Below are positions 1 through 12,129 of a DNA stretch of 64,000 nucleotides, piece after piece. Source of the stretch: Dipteris shenzhenensis (lineage: Eukaryota > Polypodiophyta > Polypodiopsida > Gleicheniales). The notes beneath the pieces are model-generated. The model worked only from the letters and a program-made list of their open reading frames with translations, was not told the DNA's origin and ran no database searches. The stretch lies in assembly GCA_047967505.1 (NCBI GenBank), contig CM106539.1, one strand, 5' to 3'. The position numbers and the translations under genes were made by a program. Position 1 is the stretch's first letter. The number at the start of each line of letters is the position of its first letter.

Positions 1-2215
1 CACCATAACCTAGTTCTTTAGTAATAGCATTTGATTCTGATGCACATATGCCTCCTTCTCCCCTTATGCCCAAGGTTCCACTATCAAATGATGACATGAC
101 TGGTTTCCCCCTCTTCAGTCTGCTTCTAGCTTCTTTCCATTTCAATTCCTTCCCAATTAGTGTGGTCATCTACCACATACATTTCACACTCTTGGATTAG
201 TGTGGTCATCTACCACATCCATATCCTGAATTATACCTCTAAAGTGGGCTTATGTGCTGTACTAGTCGACCCACACTTGCATGAATGTTGTGCACCCATC
301 ACCCAAGTTATCTTGGTTTTCTATTTATCTATAGTATGGTTGACCCATCAGGAGATTACAAGGTGTTAAGCCATGCCACTGCATGGGATCTTGCAAAGAA
401 GGTGAGACAATAACACAAAAGGCTATTCCAAGAAAATAGTCAAGACTTTGATAGCATGAGCATAGTGGTAGTTCTTGTAACACCCTTGAAGTGCATGACA
501 TCCACATTGAAGGAGTTAAGAGATTGGACGTTACATGGTTATCCATTCATTATATTCTTAGTAGCATACTGATTTAGATAGTTGTATTGAAATTGCTATA
601 CATGTTGGTAAGTTTCTAGGGCAATACAAAGGATTTCCAGCCTTTGCTAGGAGGAAAGTTTATTGCAATCTATTGAGCAGTATTGGAATTAAGTTTTCTA
701 TTATTGTTGAGCTCCTTATTGTGCAATGTAATGCGAGTCAATGTGCATTCCATTATGATCTTGCACTCATTCCTTATGTTAGTCCTAGAATCTTATGGTG
801 GTCATGACAATCAACATCTACGTTGTGCTCTATAAGGATGCATTTGGACGTATGAGAGGATATATCAATAAGCTAGGTTAGGGATCCCATTTATTAGATA
901 TTCTTGCCTTTTTTTCCCTTGTACTTAAATCCTTGTCATGTTCCTATGTCTATGGGTGGTTGAGTGCCTGTGACTTCAACCTTTGTCACTTGGGCACTTG
1001 CCACCACTGTTTAGGGGTTCATTTGGATACTCCATTATTTGGCTATTGAAATACAATGCAGATTACTTGCACAACTCATACGATCTCAAATTTGTGAACC
1101 TTCTCTCATTTGGGATAGAGGAATTGATAAACAATTATAGAAAATCACATTTTAAACATTACTACACAAATAATGGGATATATGACAAAAAATAGAATGA
1201 GTTTTTATTAGAGACCTCAAATACAACAGTTCTCATCATCACAACATTCAATCCTCTCCCATACCTCCGCATAATGTGTTTATCTCTATTCATTATATGA
1301 ATTGGAGGAATGAAGAGATGCACCTAATAGTTGGTGTATCTTGCTATATGAAAACGACTTAAGTAACTGTATCTAGTTTATTAACTAAATACTATTTGGA
1401 CATTTAACTATGTATCACTAGCACATTGGGTGGATAGAAATATTGAAAAAATTCTTGATCTAAACCCACCAAAATGTTTCTAGGTTCAATCAAATGGAAA
1501 TTAGTAAACCCACTTCATGATGGAATCATCACACTAATCTAGCAAGACCATGCTAGAATATAGAGTGAAGAGCTGGGTGCAATAGCAAGGTTCCAACTAC
1601 TTAAGACATAGCTGTTTACTAATCCCAAATGACATTGCCTAAGAAAAACTGGTTGCCCAAAATACATATTTAAAGACACAATTGATATGAGTGTGCTAAA
1701 GAACACACAATGGATTGAATTTAACTGATATAGATGGAGATTCACTCACTTTGAAACTATAACTTCTGACAATTGAAAAGTCATTGTCATTTGGATGCAT
1801 GCATGCTTGGCTGGACTAAAAAGCAGTGTCCATGGAAATGCTTTTTGATGCCTAAAAAGTACCTTGCAAGTCTTGCAAGTGTAGATTTGAAAGTGGTATG
1901 TGATTTAAAAAAACATCCCAAGTCCCATGTCTTGTCTCATAAAGAAAAGGCTACATAAAAAAAACAGAAATATAGAACATTTTCACATTTTGAATAAAAA
2001 ATGCCTCATTAAACGTTTTTTAAATTTTAAATTTTCACATTTTAAATTATAAATGTCGTAATTCAAAAATTTAAAAAAAATTTACAAATGCATTTCAAAT
2101 TTATAAATATTTTATAATTATTTCTCCCTTGCCCACGATCTTTGGCTACTTTTGTCTCCCTCGATTGTGTCTCCCTGTTTCATCTTTCCTGGCCTGCCTA
2201 TCTCTTCCAGTACTG

Positions 2216-2272
<57 letters not shown>

Positions 2273-3249
2273 CTGTCTTTTCTTACAAGCTCCTTGTTTC
2301 TTGTACTTTATTTTTCAAGGAAATGATAGGTGCTTGTGCTGCAAGAAATACATTGGATTTTCTATTCTTGATTGATATTTTAGAATGAAACTAGTGATCT
2401 TTTATGTTTTGTTTTTGCAGGTGTGTCTAACGTATTTGCCTTCTGCACCAGAGGATGTCAACGCAGGGACACTAAAACATTTGACCAGTTGTCGAGAATA
2501 AGAGGCAAACACTATAAGAGAATATGAGGCTATGAAAAAAAGAAAGCATCAACAAAAAACAAGGATGAAGCAAGCTGTTGCAAATCAGGCTACTGTTGAA
2601 GTTGACTTGGACAAGAGATGAAAGATAGCGAATGAGGTTGTGCCGTTCTTGCTAAAACAAACAAGTAGAATGGGATCAGTAGCTAGAGAGGAAATCTTTG
2701 AACAAATCATTTCTCATTCCTGTGTCAAGAATTTGCATAATGCCAACGATGAACTTTAGTGTTGTAGGGAGCAATTTTATCCAACATCTGCAGCACCTTA
2801 AGCCATGTCAAGTAGCCCACGAACCTTTGATGAAGTTTTCTTCAAAAGGTCTACCATGATGATGGTGATGAATTCTAATGGACCAAAATACCAGGAATTT
2901 AACATTACAAAAGCCTCGAAGCTTTTGGGTGTCCAAGAAGGAATTTTTACTCTGCAAAATCTCATTTGTTGGTTGAAGATCAAGGAATGTTGTTGCTATC
3001 CATGTGCTGCAGACAACAACACTGATGTAGCAGCATTACACAGGAGGTTCATGATATTGTCTTTGTATTTTGGACTTAAGAAACAAGGGTGTCCCTTAAT
3101 AAGAAAGATGTATGTCGAAAGAGGTTAGGCAGAAAAAGCTGTATGAAGCATCCTATCCACCTTCTTGAGGAACCTCAGATTAGTGCACTCACTGATTTTT
3201 GTAGTTTTCATGGGACTGCTATTGGGTACTTCCAATAGACACAACAATG
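1..3249. other. Unassigned sequence, no convincing gene
   Basis: No reading frame here shows a family I recognise. A short motif (TTAGTGTGGTCATCTACCAC) occurs twice, near 157 and 200. Positions 1980-2125 are strongly AT-rich with many AAATTT runs, a composition seen in matrix-attachment-like or TE-edge DNA. Positions 2419-3128 look faintly coding on the plus strand, with a lysine- and arginine-rich stretch followed by a frame from 2805 to 3128, but stops interrupt it. It could be a decayed transposase or zinc-finger gene of hAT type. That is a guess from composition, not from a motif. Confidence 0.4.
2220..2269. repeat. (CT)25 microsatellite
   Basis: A perfect CT dinucleotide run of 50 bp. 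Serine-leucine ORFs over it are artefacts of the repeat. Confidence 0.97.
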
Positions 3250-3451
3250 CTTTACACATTCATTGTCCCCTAATAAATTCTATGTATTTTTGGATTGCTT
3301 TGGATTGAGGTGCTTTGGGACTACTTTGAAAATGTTGTGTGGCTACTAGAGGCCATAATGAAGATCACAAGCAATAAAACCACAAATTCTTGGTATTTTT
3401 TGACTGCTTTGGAACTGCTTGGGGTCATGTGGACTCCCCCAAGCTGGGGGC
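3250..3451. repeat. Degenerate GCTTTGAGA-type repeat, left part
   Basis: Short imperfect units built on TGCTTTGGA, TACTTTGA and TGCTTTG recur here. The same array resumes right after copia element A at 9352, so A split one repeat array. The last five bases (GGGGC, 3447-3451) are the left copy of A's target-site duplication. Confidence 0.7.
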
Positions 3452-3622
3452 TGTGGGGGTTAAAGGTCACTGTGCCTTTACCCCGGTTATGTACAATACT
3501 CAAACACATATATAAATGAATGAAAAAGAAGATTAGGGTGGTTTTGCACCCACCCAATTTTGTGTGGCTCTCTGTTTCTCTCTCTCCCTCTTCTGTTCTT
3601 GCTTCCATTGAGAGCACTCTCA
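3452..3622 (+). repeat. 5' LTR of element A
   Basis: 171 bp, beginning TGTGGGGGTT and ending CTCTCA. It contains TATATAAATG at about 3511, a plausible TATA region, and a CT-rich 3' part. It is short for a copia LTR. Confidence 0.95.
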
Positions 3623-3624
3623 AC

Positions 3625-3636
3625 TGGTATCAGAGC
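3625..3636 (+). other. Primer-binding site of element A
   Basis: TGGTATCAGAGC lies two bases after the 5' LTR. It is complementary to the 3' end of plant initiator tRNA-Met, the usual copia primer. Confidence 0.93.
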
Positions 3637-5069
3637 TCGGGTGATCTAGCTGAGCATGAGTGAATGCTTGAAGCTTAGCAGCTTTGTGGGAGGAAGGAGA
3701 AGCTCTGTGGGAAGCTTTGTGGGTGACTTTACTTGCATTTGAGTGTGTAGAGACCTTGGAGGAACCTTTGGAAAAGTCACTTTGGTTTTGCGAAGTGGTT
3801 TTGAGAGCCTGTTAAGTGTTTTCAAAGAAAAAGTCATGTTTTGAGCTTTTCCCTGTTCTGTTCGATGTTCTGTTCGATGACAGAGACTCCATATTGACTT
3901 GTAGAGGCAACTATTGCTTGCTTTTGGTGTCCACTTCACTTCAGGAGCTTGGAAACACCTTCATTCTTGAATCTGGGATCATTTCATTGGATTTCTGACT
4001 CACTATGTCAGTTTTTGCGTTTTTCTGCCTGGGTGTTGGAACTCAAGTTTGGAGCAACCATTTGCAGATCTGTCAGTTTCGGTGGACTTAGGAGGTTCTA
4101 AAACTTCTGTGTTGCTCATCATTCGCACTCCAGTGGAGTTTACAAATAGCTCTATTTTCAAAAACGTTTTTCAGCCCGTGTGTTGGACCCAGTGATTGAG
4201 ACCACGGTTTTCAAAACTGTCTGTCCCATTGCGTTCCGACGCCCAAAAACCCCTACCTATCAGTTCTTGCATGATTCGGTGGAGTATTTTCAGAGTTATA
4301 GATCTCTGGGTATTCGATTTCGTCTCTCTGTTATGCATTTTTCATTCTAAGGTTTTGAAACCTTAGATTTATGCCACATGGAATTGGATAAGTGTTGACT
4401 CCCATTTCTCACTCATTGGTTGGGATTTTGGAGTTTTGACAGAAGAGAGATATTTGCAGATTTTCTTGCTGAGTCTGATTATGCAATGGCGCCCATGTTT
4501 TGAGGCATCTCAGTTTCTATTTTCAGTAGCGGTCATTACCATGGGATCATGATTTCTTGAACATACCTTATGAAGATCACTCTGGTTGTAGTTTGAGCAG
4601 TGTGCGCTCATTTGTGGTGTGCATTGGGTTGTAATGGATGATTTATAGGCCATTTGGATGGATTGCGGTCCTTATTGGATGCGCTGATAGGCCCAAATTG
4701 CCTTGTGGATGCTAGTTTTATGGATGCTATTTTATGCTGAGGGACAGCTTTGACACATTGCAGGTGATGCACTGATAGTGCTATGCTCTCTTGGATGAGA
4801 TATTATTGATGCATATGCCAGTGGACGGTGCTTATGCTTGAATCATTTGGCACTTATTGGCATTTTGGATTGCCATTGCAGTTGGCATTTTCTTTTGGGC
4901 CAGATTTGCTCATATGGATGCATAGTATATGCACATGAGTCAGGTGCTTTGAGACATGAGTTTTGGTGATATTTCACTCTATTGTGACATACACATTTGG
5001 GTGCACCTGGTATTTGGTGTGATTCTCTCTTGTAGGCACTAGCATTTGGGATTTTGCTTTATTTGCAAT
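3637..5069 (+). other. Long untranslated leader of element A
   Basis: About 1.43 kb separates the primer-binding site from the gag start. No long frame shared by A, B and G on the element's sense strand was recognised. The nucleotide sequence itself is well conserved between the three copies, and most closely between B and G. Possible roles are packaging, dimerisation or internal initiation. The function is unknown. Confidence 0.75.
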
Positions 5070-8000
5070 ATGGCATCCTCTTCCATGTCTGAAAAGAAGT
5101 TTTTCAACATTCAAAAGTTTGATGGGACAAACTTTCCTTTGTGGAAAGAATAGATAAGGGATGTGCTTATTCAAAAGAAGCAGATTAAACCCTTGGTAGG
5201 GATTGAAGGTAAGCCTGCAAATATGTCTGAGGATGGTTGGAATGAGTTGGATGCATTAGCAAAGTCTACTATTAGACTTCATCTTGCAAAGTCAGTTTAT
5301 TTCACAGTAGTAAATGAGCAAACTACGGAAGATTTGTGGAAGAAACTGTGTGCCACTTATGAGAAGGAAACTGCCTCTAATAAAGTTTACCTCATGAAGA
5401 GGTTGTTTGAGCTGCACATGAAGGAAGGGGTCTCCATTGCTTCTCACTTGAATGAATTCAATATTATTTTCAGCCAGCTTCAGGCTCAGAAGATGAATTT
5501 TGATGCGGAGACTAAGGCAATATTTCTCTTATGTTCATTGCCATCCTCATGGGATACCTTCCGTACAGCTGTCAGTAACTCTGCACCTGGTGGAGTACTG
5601 AAATTTGATGATGTTGTGGGTAGCTTGTTGGCCGAGGAGATTAGATGGAAGTCTATGGATGGCAACAAGCAGGATGCAGCCTTAAATGTGCAAAGGGGCA
5701 GATCACAATTCAGGGGGAAGTCCCAAGAAAGAGGGAAGTCTTGTAGCAAATCCAGGGCACGGAACATTGAGTGTTACCACTGTGGCAAGAAGGGCCATAT
5801 GAAAAAGGATTGCTACAAGCTGAAAAGAGAGCAAAAGGATAAGAAAAAGAATGCAAATTAGGGTGCAAATCAAAAGGAAGAGAGTCCAAGGGAGGACAAA
5901 GGAAAAGTAAAGATCGAGGAGATCAATGCAATCACACATGATAGTGACAATGACGTTCTCTTCATGTCTAATTTATTTGCAGAGTTGCTTATCACTTCAG
6001 ATGATGCATATTCCCAGGATTGGATTTTGGATTTTGGTGTTTCATTCCATGTTACTCCCCATAGGGAATGGTTCTCCACTTATGACAGTGGAAAGACAGG
6101 TTGTGTGCATCTTGGAAATGACTATGCATGTGACATAGTGGGAGTAGGTGACATAACGTTTTCTTTTGCAAATGGGTCTGCATTTGTTTTGAAACATGTG
6201 AGACATGTGCCTAAGTTGACCAAGAGTCTTATTTCAGTGGGTTAGCTAGATGATGCTGGTTTTCACACCACTTTTGGCTTTTAGAGTTGAAAAATTCAAA
6301 AGGGCTCTATGCTTTTGGCCAGGGGTGCCAAGTGTGGGACTTTGTATCCCTTACGTGTATCAGGGGTATTTGATCGTGTTGTTGCAATAACCGAGCAGCC
6401 AAGCACTTCTTTGTGGCATTGCAGGTTGGGGCACATGAGCTAGAATGGAATGAAACTCTTATGCCATTTGGGTTATGTACCGCATTTGAGTTTCTCTGAT
6501 TTTGAATTTTGTGAGCACTATCTATATGGGAAGTAGACTAAATCAGCCCATAAAAGAAGGGGAAAGAAAGAGTTTGAAAAGCTTGATTTGGTGCATTCAG
6601 ATGTATGTGGTCCCATGCCTACACGGTCATTAGGTGGGGCTGAATACTATGTGAAATTCATTGATGATGCAACTAGGAAAGTGTGGGCTTATGCTATAGC
6701 TCGGAAGAGTGATGTGTTCCAAGTATTTCAAAAATAGCTGGCCTTGGTTGAGAATCAGTCAGGTAGAACGCTAAAATGCCTACGGACTGACAATGGTGGA
6801 GAGTATCTCTCTCATGGCTTTCAGCATTTCTGTGATACACGTGGGATTAAGAGGGAGCTCACATCCCCTCGTACTCCAGAGCAAAATCCAGTTGCAGAAA
6901 AGATGAATCGTACCATTCAAGAAAGGTTGCAATGCATGCTTTCCAATGCAAGTCTTTCTGGTGGTTTTTGGGCTGAGGCAATGAAGACTGCAGTGCATGT
7001 GATCAATAGATCACCTAGTAAGAGTTTGGATGGTGGTATTCCTGAAGAGGCATGGAGTGGCAAGAAGCCCTCTTACTCTCATTTGCATATATTTGGGTGT
7101 GAGGCATATGCACATGTGCCAAAAGAGCTTCGAAAGAAGCTAGATCCTAAGTCTAGGAAATGCATCTTTCTGGGTTATGGTGAAAGTGGAGAGATGGGCT
7201 ATCGTCTCTGGGATCCAGAAGCAAAGAAGATCATACGCAGCCATGATGTAGTCTTCAATGAGAAGAAGATGCATAAGGCACCCATGAGGGATGTGGAAAT
7301 GAGGAGAATCACTTTCCAGGATGTGAATCCACCTGCATATGTTGATAGACATCAAGCTGTCCATGCACCAAATGTGCAAGAAATGGTACCATCAAGTACT
7401 CCCACAGGTATACAATCAAGGGTAGATGATGGATTATCTATTGGTGGAAATGATGAGCCAAATGTGGCTGATATGCAAGTGGGACAGCAAGCTGAAATGC
7501 CCTTGAGAAGATCATCTAGAGTGTCTAGACTACCTGATAGGTTTGTTCTAGGGGTAGACTATGTGATGCTTACTGATTGCGAGGAGCCTTCTTGCTACAG
7601 AGAGGCTATGATGCGTGAGGATCAACGCAAGTGGGAGTATGCTATGCAATCAGAGATGAGTTCACTTATGAAGAATAAGACTTGGGACTTGGTTTCTTTG
7701 CCACATGGAAAGAAAGCATTGCCATGTAAATGGGTCTACAAAATGAAGGTCACATATGATGTGCCTAGGTACAAGGCCCGCTTGGTCGCTAAAGGGTTCA
7801 AGCAAGAGAAGGGTGTGGACTTTGATGAGATATTCTCTCCGGTTGTGAAGATGACCACACTTAGATGCATGCTTGGACTAGTGGCATTAGAGGATATGGA
7901 GCTTATGCAGATGGATGTCAAGACAGCTTTCTTGCATGGGGACTTGCATGAGGAAATTTACATGGTGCAGTCGGAAGGCTTTGAAGAAAAGGGCAAAGAG

Positions 8001-9127
8001 CATTTAGTTTACAAGCTAAAGAAGAGTCTCTATGGTCTTAAGCAGGCGCCTAGAGAATGGTATCAGAAGTTTGATGCTTTCATTCGGTCCCAAGGTTTTA
8101 GAAGGAGTGAAATTGATCTCTGTCTCTACACTAAAAGGGCTAAGGATAATAGCCTGGTAATCTTGGCACTATATGTGGATGATATGCTATTGGCTAGCAA
8201 GAATACTTATGAGCTAGATGCATTAAAGGCCAAGTTGCATGAGGCATTTGATATGAAGGATTTGGGACTTGCAGGTCATATTCTTGGTATGCGCATCACG
8301 CGTGATCGGAGTAGGAAACTCCTTTGGCTTTCACAAAAAGAGTATGTTACAAAAGTATTGCAGCATTTCAATATGGAGGGGGGGAAGGCAGTGAGTACTC
8401 CATTGCCTCCATATGTGAAACTGAGTCATACAAATAGTCCCAAATCAGATGAGGAAAGGGCTATGATGGCCAAGGTTCCTTATGGATCAGCAATTGGGAG
8501 TCTTATGTATGCTATGATAGCTACTAGATGAGACATTGCATTTGCAGTGGGAGTTGTTAGCCAGTATATGGCTAATCCAGGAAAGAGGCATTGGGAGGCA
8601 GTTAAGTGCATCATGAGGTACATGAAGGATACCAAGGAGATGTGCATCTGCTTTGGTAGAGGAGACATGCGTGTACTTGGGTACACAGATTCAGACTATG
8701 TAGGGCATGTGGATAGTAGGAGATCCACTTCTGGTTATGTGTCTACCTTTGCAGGTGGTACAGTGTCGTGGATGTCTCATGCACAGAAGTGCATTGCTTT
8801 GTCTACCACAGAGGCTAAGTTGCAGCCATAGAGGGTTGCAAGGAGGCTATATGGCTTGATCGGCTAGTGGGAGATTTGGGGATTCATACAGGTGTACCGA
8901 CATTGCATAGTGATTCCATGAGTGCTATTCAGCTAGCACGGAATCCGGTCTTTCATGCAAAGACCAAACACATTGAGGTCAGGTACCATTTCATCAAGGA
9001 GGTACTTGAGGACAAGCGCATAGAGCTTGTCAAGGTTCATACAGATGATAACCCTGCAGATATGCTGACGAAGAGTCTACCTAGTCAGTGGTTTGAGTAT
9101 TGTCGTGTATTGATGGGCATTGGATAG
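5070..9127 (+). pseudogene. Copia Gag-Pol of element A, broken
   Basis: One frame encodes, in order: copia-type Gag (UBN2-like); a CCHC zinc knuckle (CYHCGKKGHMKKDC, near 5773-5814); aspartic protease (around 6024-6070, its active-site region altered to DFGVS); GAG-pre-integrase (LWHCRLGHMS); integrase core with TDNGGEY near 6787; reverse transcriptase with YVDDMLLAS near 8174; and RNase H with GYTDSDY near 8680. Nonsense codons lie at 5151, 5859, 6243, 6282, 6288, 6441, 6534, 6735 and 8529, and a small deletion shifts the frame near 8817. Eight of the nine stops differ from the matching codon in element B by one C-to-T or G-to-A change. The start at 5070 is chosen because B and G use the matching ATG. 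Confidence 0.93.
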
Positions 9128-9168
9128 TATGCTCACTGGTTGTTCTCCCTTAAAGGCACATTGTCCTT

Positions 9169-9180
9169 TAAGTGGGAGGT
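9169..9180 (+). other. Polypurine tract of element A
   Basis: The purine-rich AAGTGGGAGG lies directly before the 3' LTR, where plus-strand DNA synthesis is primed. Confidence 0.8.
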
Positions 9181-9351
9181 TGTGGGGGTTAAAGGTCACT
9201 GTGCCTTTACCTCGGTTATGTACAATACTCGAACACATATATAAATGAATGAAAAAGAAGATTAGGGTGGTTCTGCACCCACCAAAACTTGTGTGGCTCT
9301 CTGTTTCTCTCTCTCCCTCTTCCGTTCTTGCTTCCATTGAGAGCACTCTCA
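9181..9351 (+). repeat. 3' LTR of element A
   Basis: 171 bp, starting TGTGGGGGTT and ending CTCTCA. It is followed by the target duplication GGGGC. Confidence 0.95.
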
Positions 9352-10290
9352 GGGGCCACATACTAAATTTGCTTTTGGGATTGTTTGAGAGTGCTTTTAG
9401 AATGCTTTGTGGCTAGAGACATGATAAAGTGCTTTGAGGCTGTTTGAGATTACTTTGAGAATGCTTTGTGGATGGATCGATGATAACTTGCTTTGTGACT
9501 GATTGGATCCATAATGAACTACATTAAGAGTGTTTCCAGATTGCTTTATGATTTTTGGAGCTTTCTAAATGTTTTTAGATTGCTTTATGAATGTTTCTTG
9601 ATTGTTTGAGAGTGCTTTTAGATTGCTTTGTGGTTGGAGCCTTGATAAAGTGCTTTGAGGTTGTTTGAGATTGCTTTGAGAATGATTTGTGGCTAAATCC
9701 ATGATAGACTACTTTGAGACTATTTGAGGCTGCTTTGAAAATGCTTTGTTGCTCGACCTATGATAAACTGCTTTGTGACTGATTGGATCCATGATGAACT
9801 ACACTAGGAGTGTTTTCCGATTGCGTTTGATTTTTGGATCTTTCTGAATGTTTCAAGATTTCTTTCTGAATGCTTTTTGACTGGTTGTTGAGCCATGATG
9901 AACTGCTTTGAGCATGCATTGAGACTGCTTTCTGAATGGTTGTGGAGCCACAATGAGCTGGTTTGAGACTATTTTCTGACTTCTTTCTGATTGTTTGGAG
10001 CCATGATGAACTGCTTTGAGATTGTTTTCAAACAATTGCTTTGAGACTACTTTGAGTAACTACTTTGAGATTGTTTTGAGTAACTGCTTTGAGACTGCTC
10101 ACAATGCACAAAGGGGCACAAATTGATATGATAGTTTTGGCCACAAAGAAACCTATGGGATGGCATGATGAATTGCTTTGAGAGTTGTTTTAGATTGCTT
10201 CTTGACTTGTTGGAGACATCATCAACTGCTATGAGAGTGTTTTTAGACAGTTTCTTTGATACTACTTTGTGAATTCCAACATGATGGGTG
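9352..10290 (+). repeat. Degenerate GCTTTGAGA repeat array
   Basis: Dozens of imperfect short units (GCTTTGAGA, TGCTTTGTGG, GTTTGAGA) are arranged in larger blocks. The block from about 9370 to 9576 (ending GATTTTTGGAGCTTTCT) recurs at about 9600-9865 with the same order of landmarks: GATAAAGTGCTTTGAGG, then GACTGATTGGATCCAT, then GAACTACA. No open frame of note is present. This is an old higher-order repeat, perhaps a decayed satellite. Confidence 0.75.
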
Positions 10291-11889
10291 TTTCAACGAA
10301 TATGAAGGACATTGGATGAAAGCATATAACTAGGTCCTTGCAATAACTTTCTCTCCCCCTGATGCTTTAATGCTCTTTGAAAATCAAAGTGGATGGAAAA
10401 AAAGTTCTTAAGCAATGGAAATATTTTCTGATGGATGCATCTTCTGTCCTATTATTGAAGTAAAGAAAATCTCTTCCACTCTATGTTCAACCACTAGAGC
10501 CATGTTGGTCCTTCTAATTGACAACATCTTCGACATTGTGGGCCCAAGCCGTTTATTCTTTGTTCCAGGGGACACCAACATAGCTAATGTCTCCCTCTTT
10601 GCAGCTAGTATCTAAGCTATGCACCCCTTTTGCTTTCTATAGGCCATTTCTCAGGTTAGAGAGAATTGCCTCTTGGACGTGCATCTCTTGAGCTGTTGGT
10701 AGGGTTGTTACTCTATGAACTTTAGGATGCATGCTAAATCTTGTGAAGAGTCGAGACTGGTATTCACCTGAATGGCTTTCTCACACCAATGGTAAAACCT
10801 CATTTGTCAAATTCTTGTATCTAGGATGGAAATTGGCTAGCTCTAGTAGTAGGCTAGATGTTGGGCTTTAAAACTCTTACTCCATTGACTTGCTTTGATT
10901 AATGTGAGCCACTGATATAGGAGGCTCAATACCATAGGAGAAGGTAGGGGAGAAGAGATTCTCTTAGGGAGCATTCATTAGAGAGATTGTCATTAGTCAT
11001 ACTATTGCTTGTACCATTGGTAGTCATCCTATTGATACTCTAGCATGTTGGAATAATACTTTTCATAGGATTGGCGTGGCTGATTTGGTGTGCATTCTTT
11101 CACTTTTGTGTTGGTTTCATCTCCATTATCCATAAGTAATTCTATGCTCTTGTGCTCAAGTTCTTGAATGGTAAGTCCATAGGAGGCACTCTTTAAGTGA
11201 GTGATCCCTAAGTGGTTATGCCTCCCATAAATGGTGTGTTGTGCATGATTCTCCATCCTTTAGCCTCGTGTAAATATGTGGCTCATATCTTGGTGCCTTC
11301 TAAAGGTATTTCCCAAAAAAATTTTCATGAGGGTGCTCAAGGGATTGATTAGAGTTTTTTCCAAGCATATCTATATTTTGCATGGGCAACTAGAAGTCCT
11401 TTTTCTCAAGGGATTTATTGGATCTTTTTCTAAGCATTTTTATGTTTGATTATATGTGAGTATAATCCATTTTTCTCAAGGGATTTATTGGATCTTTTTC
11501 TAAGCATTTTTATGTTTGATTATATGTGAGTATAATCCATTTTTCTAGCTGGTAGGTTCCCAAGGTATAGGTAACGACGTGATGATTGGGAAATTCCAAG
11601 CAAGTAAGGCTTCCAAGGCAAGGTTTTTCCAAGGCATGGGGCATAGGCATGTAGGTCAACTAGCTATGGAGGGAAAGTTTCCATGCATTGGGGCAAGGAG
11701 GGGGAGGCCAATGCAAGCTATGCATGACAAGGATAGGAAGAGTAGGTGTTTTTGGGTGACTATTTAAATAAAATTTCCACCTGGGGGGGCCTTGCCATGT
11801 GGCATTTCAACGACCAAAATGCCATTTGGCAGTTCGATTGCCAAATGCCATGGTAGTTTTTTAAAATAATGCCACATGCTAGGTTTTAA
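10291..11889. other. Unassigned sequence
   Basis: No gene recognised. The only clear structure is a perfect tandem repeat at 11401-11540, listed separately. Confidence 0.5.
11401..11540 (+). repeat. Perfect 70-bp tandem duplication
   Basis: The 70 bases from 11401 to 11470 repeat exactly at 11471-11540. A weaker relative precedes them at about 11339-11400. The absence of differences implies a recent duplication. Confidence 0.93.
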
Positions 11890-11923
11890 AATAATAATAA
11901 TAATAATTTTTTCTTTTGTGTAT

Positions 11924-12015
<92 letters not shown>

Positions 12016-12080
12016 TCCCTCCCTCTCTCTCGCTCCCACCCTCCCTCTCTCTCCCTCCCTCCCTCCCTCCCTCCCTCTCC

Positions 12081-12127
<47 letters not shown>
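11890..12127. repeat. TAA run and 200-bp CT/CCCT microsatellite
   Basis: A short (TAA)n run at 11890-11907 is followed by a compound tract at about 11927-12127: (CT)n, then CCCT-rich units, then (CT)n again. All purine or pyrimidine ORFs over it are repeat artefacts. Such a tract can form triplex (H-DNA) structures. Confidence 0.95.

Positions 12128-12129
<2 letters not shown>

Larger units (their letters stand above)
3452..9351 (+). mobile_element. Ty1/copia retrotransposon, element A, complete but decayed
   Basis: A 5,900-bp element with two 171-bp LTRs (TG...CA ends), a tRNA-iMet primer-binding site, a 1.45-kb leader, one Gag-Pol frame and a purine-rich tract before the 3' LTR. A 5-bp target duplication GGGGC flanks it (3447-3451 and 9352-9356). 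By eye the LTRs differ at about 7 of 171 positions, so this copy is older than element B. The frame has nine nonsense codons and at least one frameshift, so it cannot encode its own proteins. Elements B and G in this window belong to the same family. Confidence 0.95.

Noticed and set aside
3321-3623. Minus-strand ORF ending at the LTR, recurring at 9077, 37361 and 47970
   Set aside because: The same antisense LTR frame appears at every LTR of the family. It reflects shared DNA, not a gene.
6780-7921. Several antisense ORFs within Gag-Pol (also in B and G)
   Set aside because: Shadows of the Gag-Pol frame that recur at matching positions in the sister elements.
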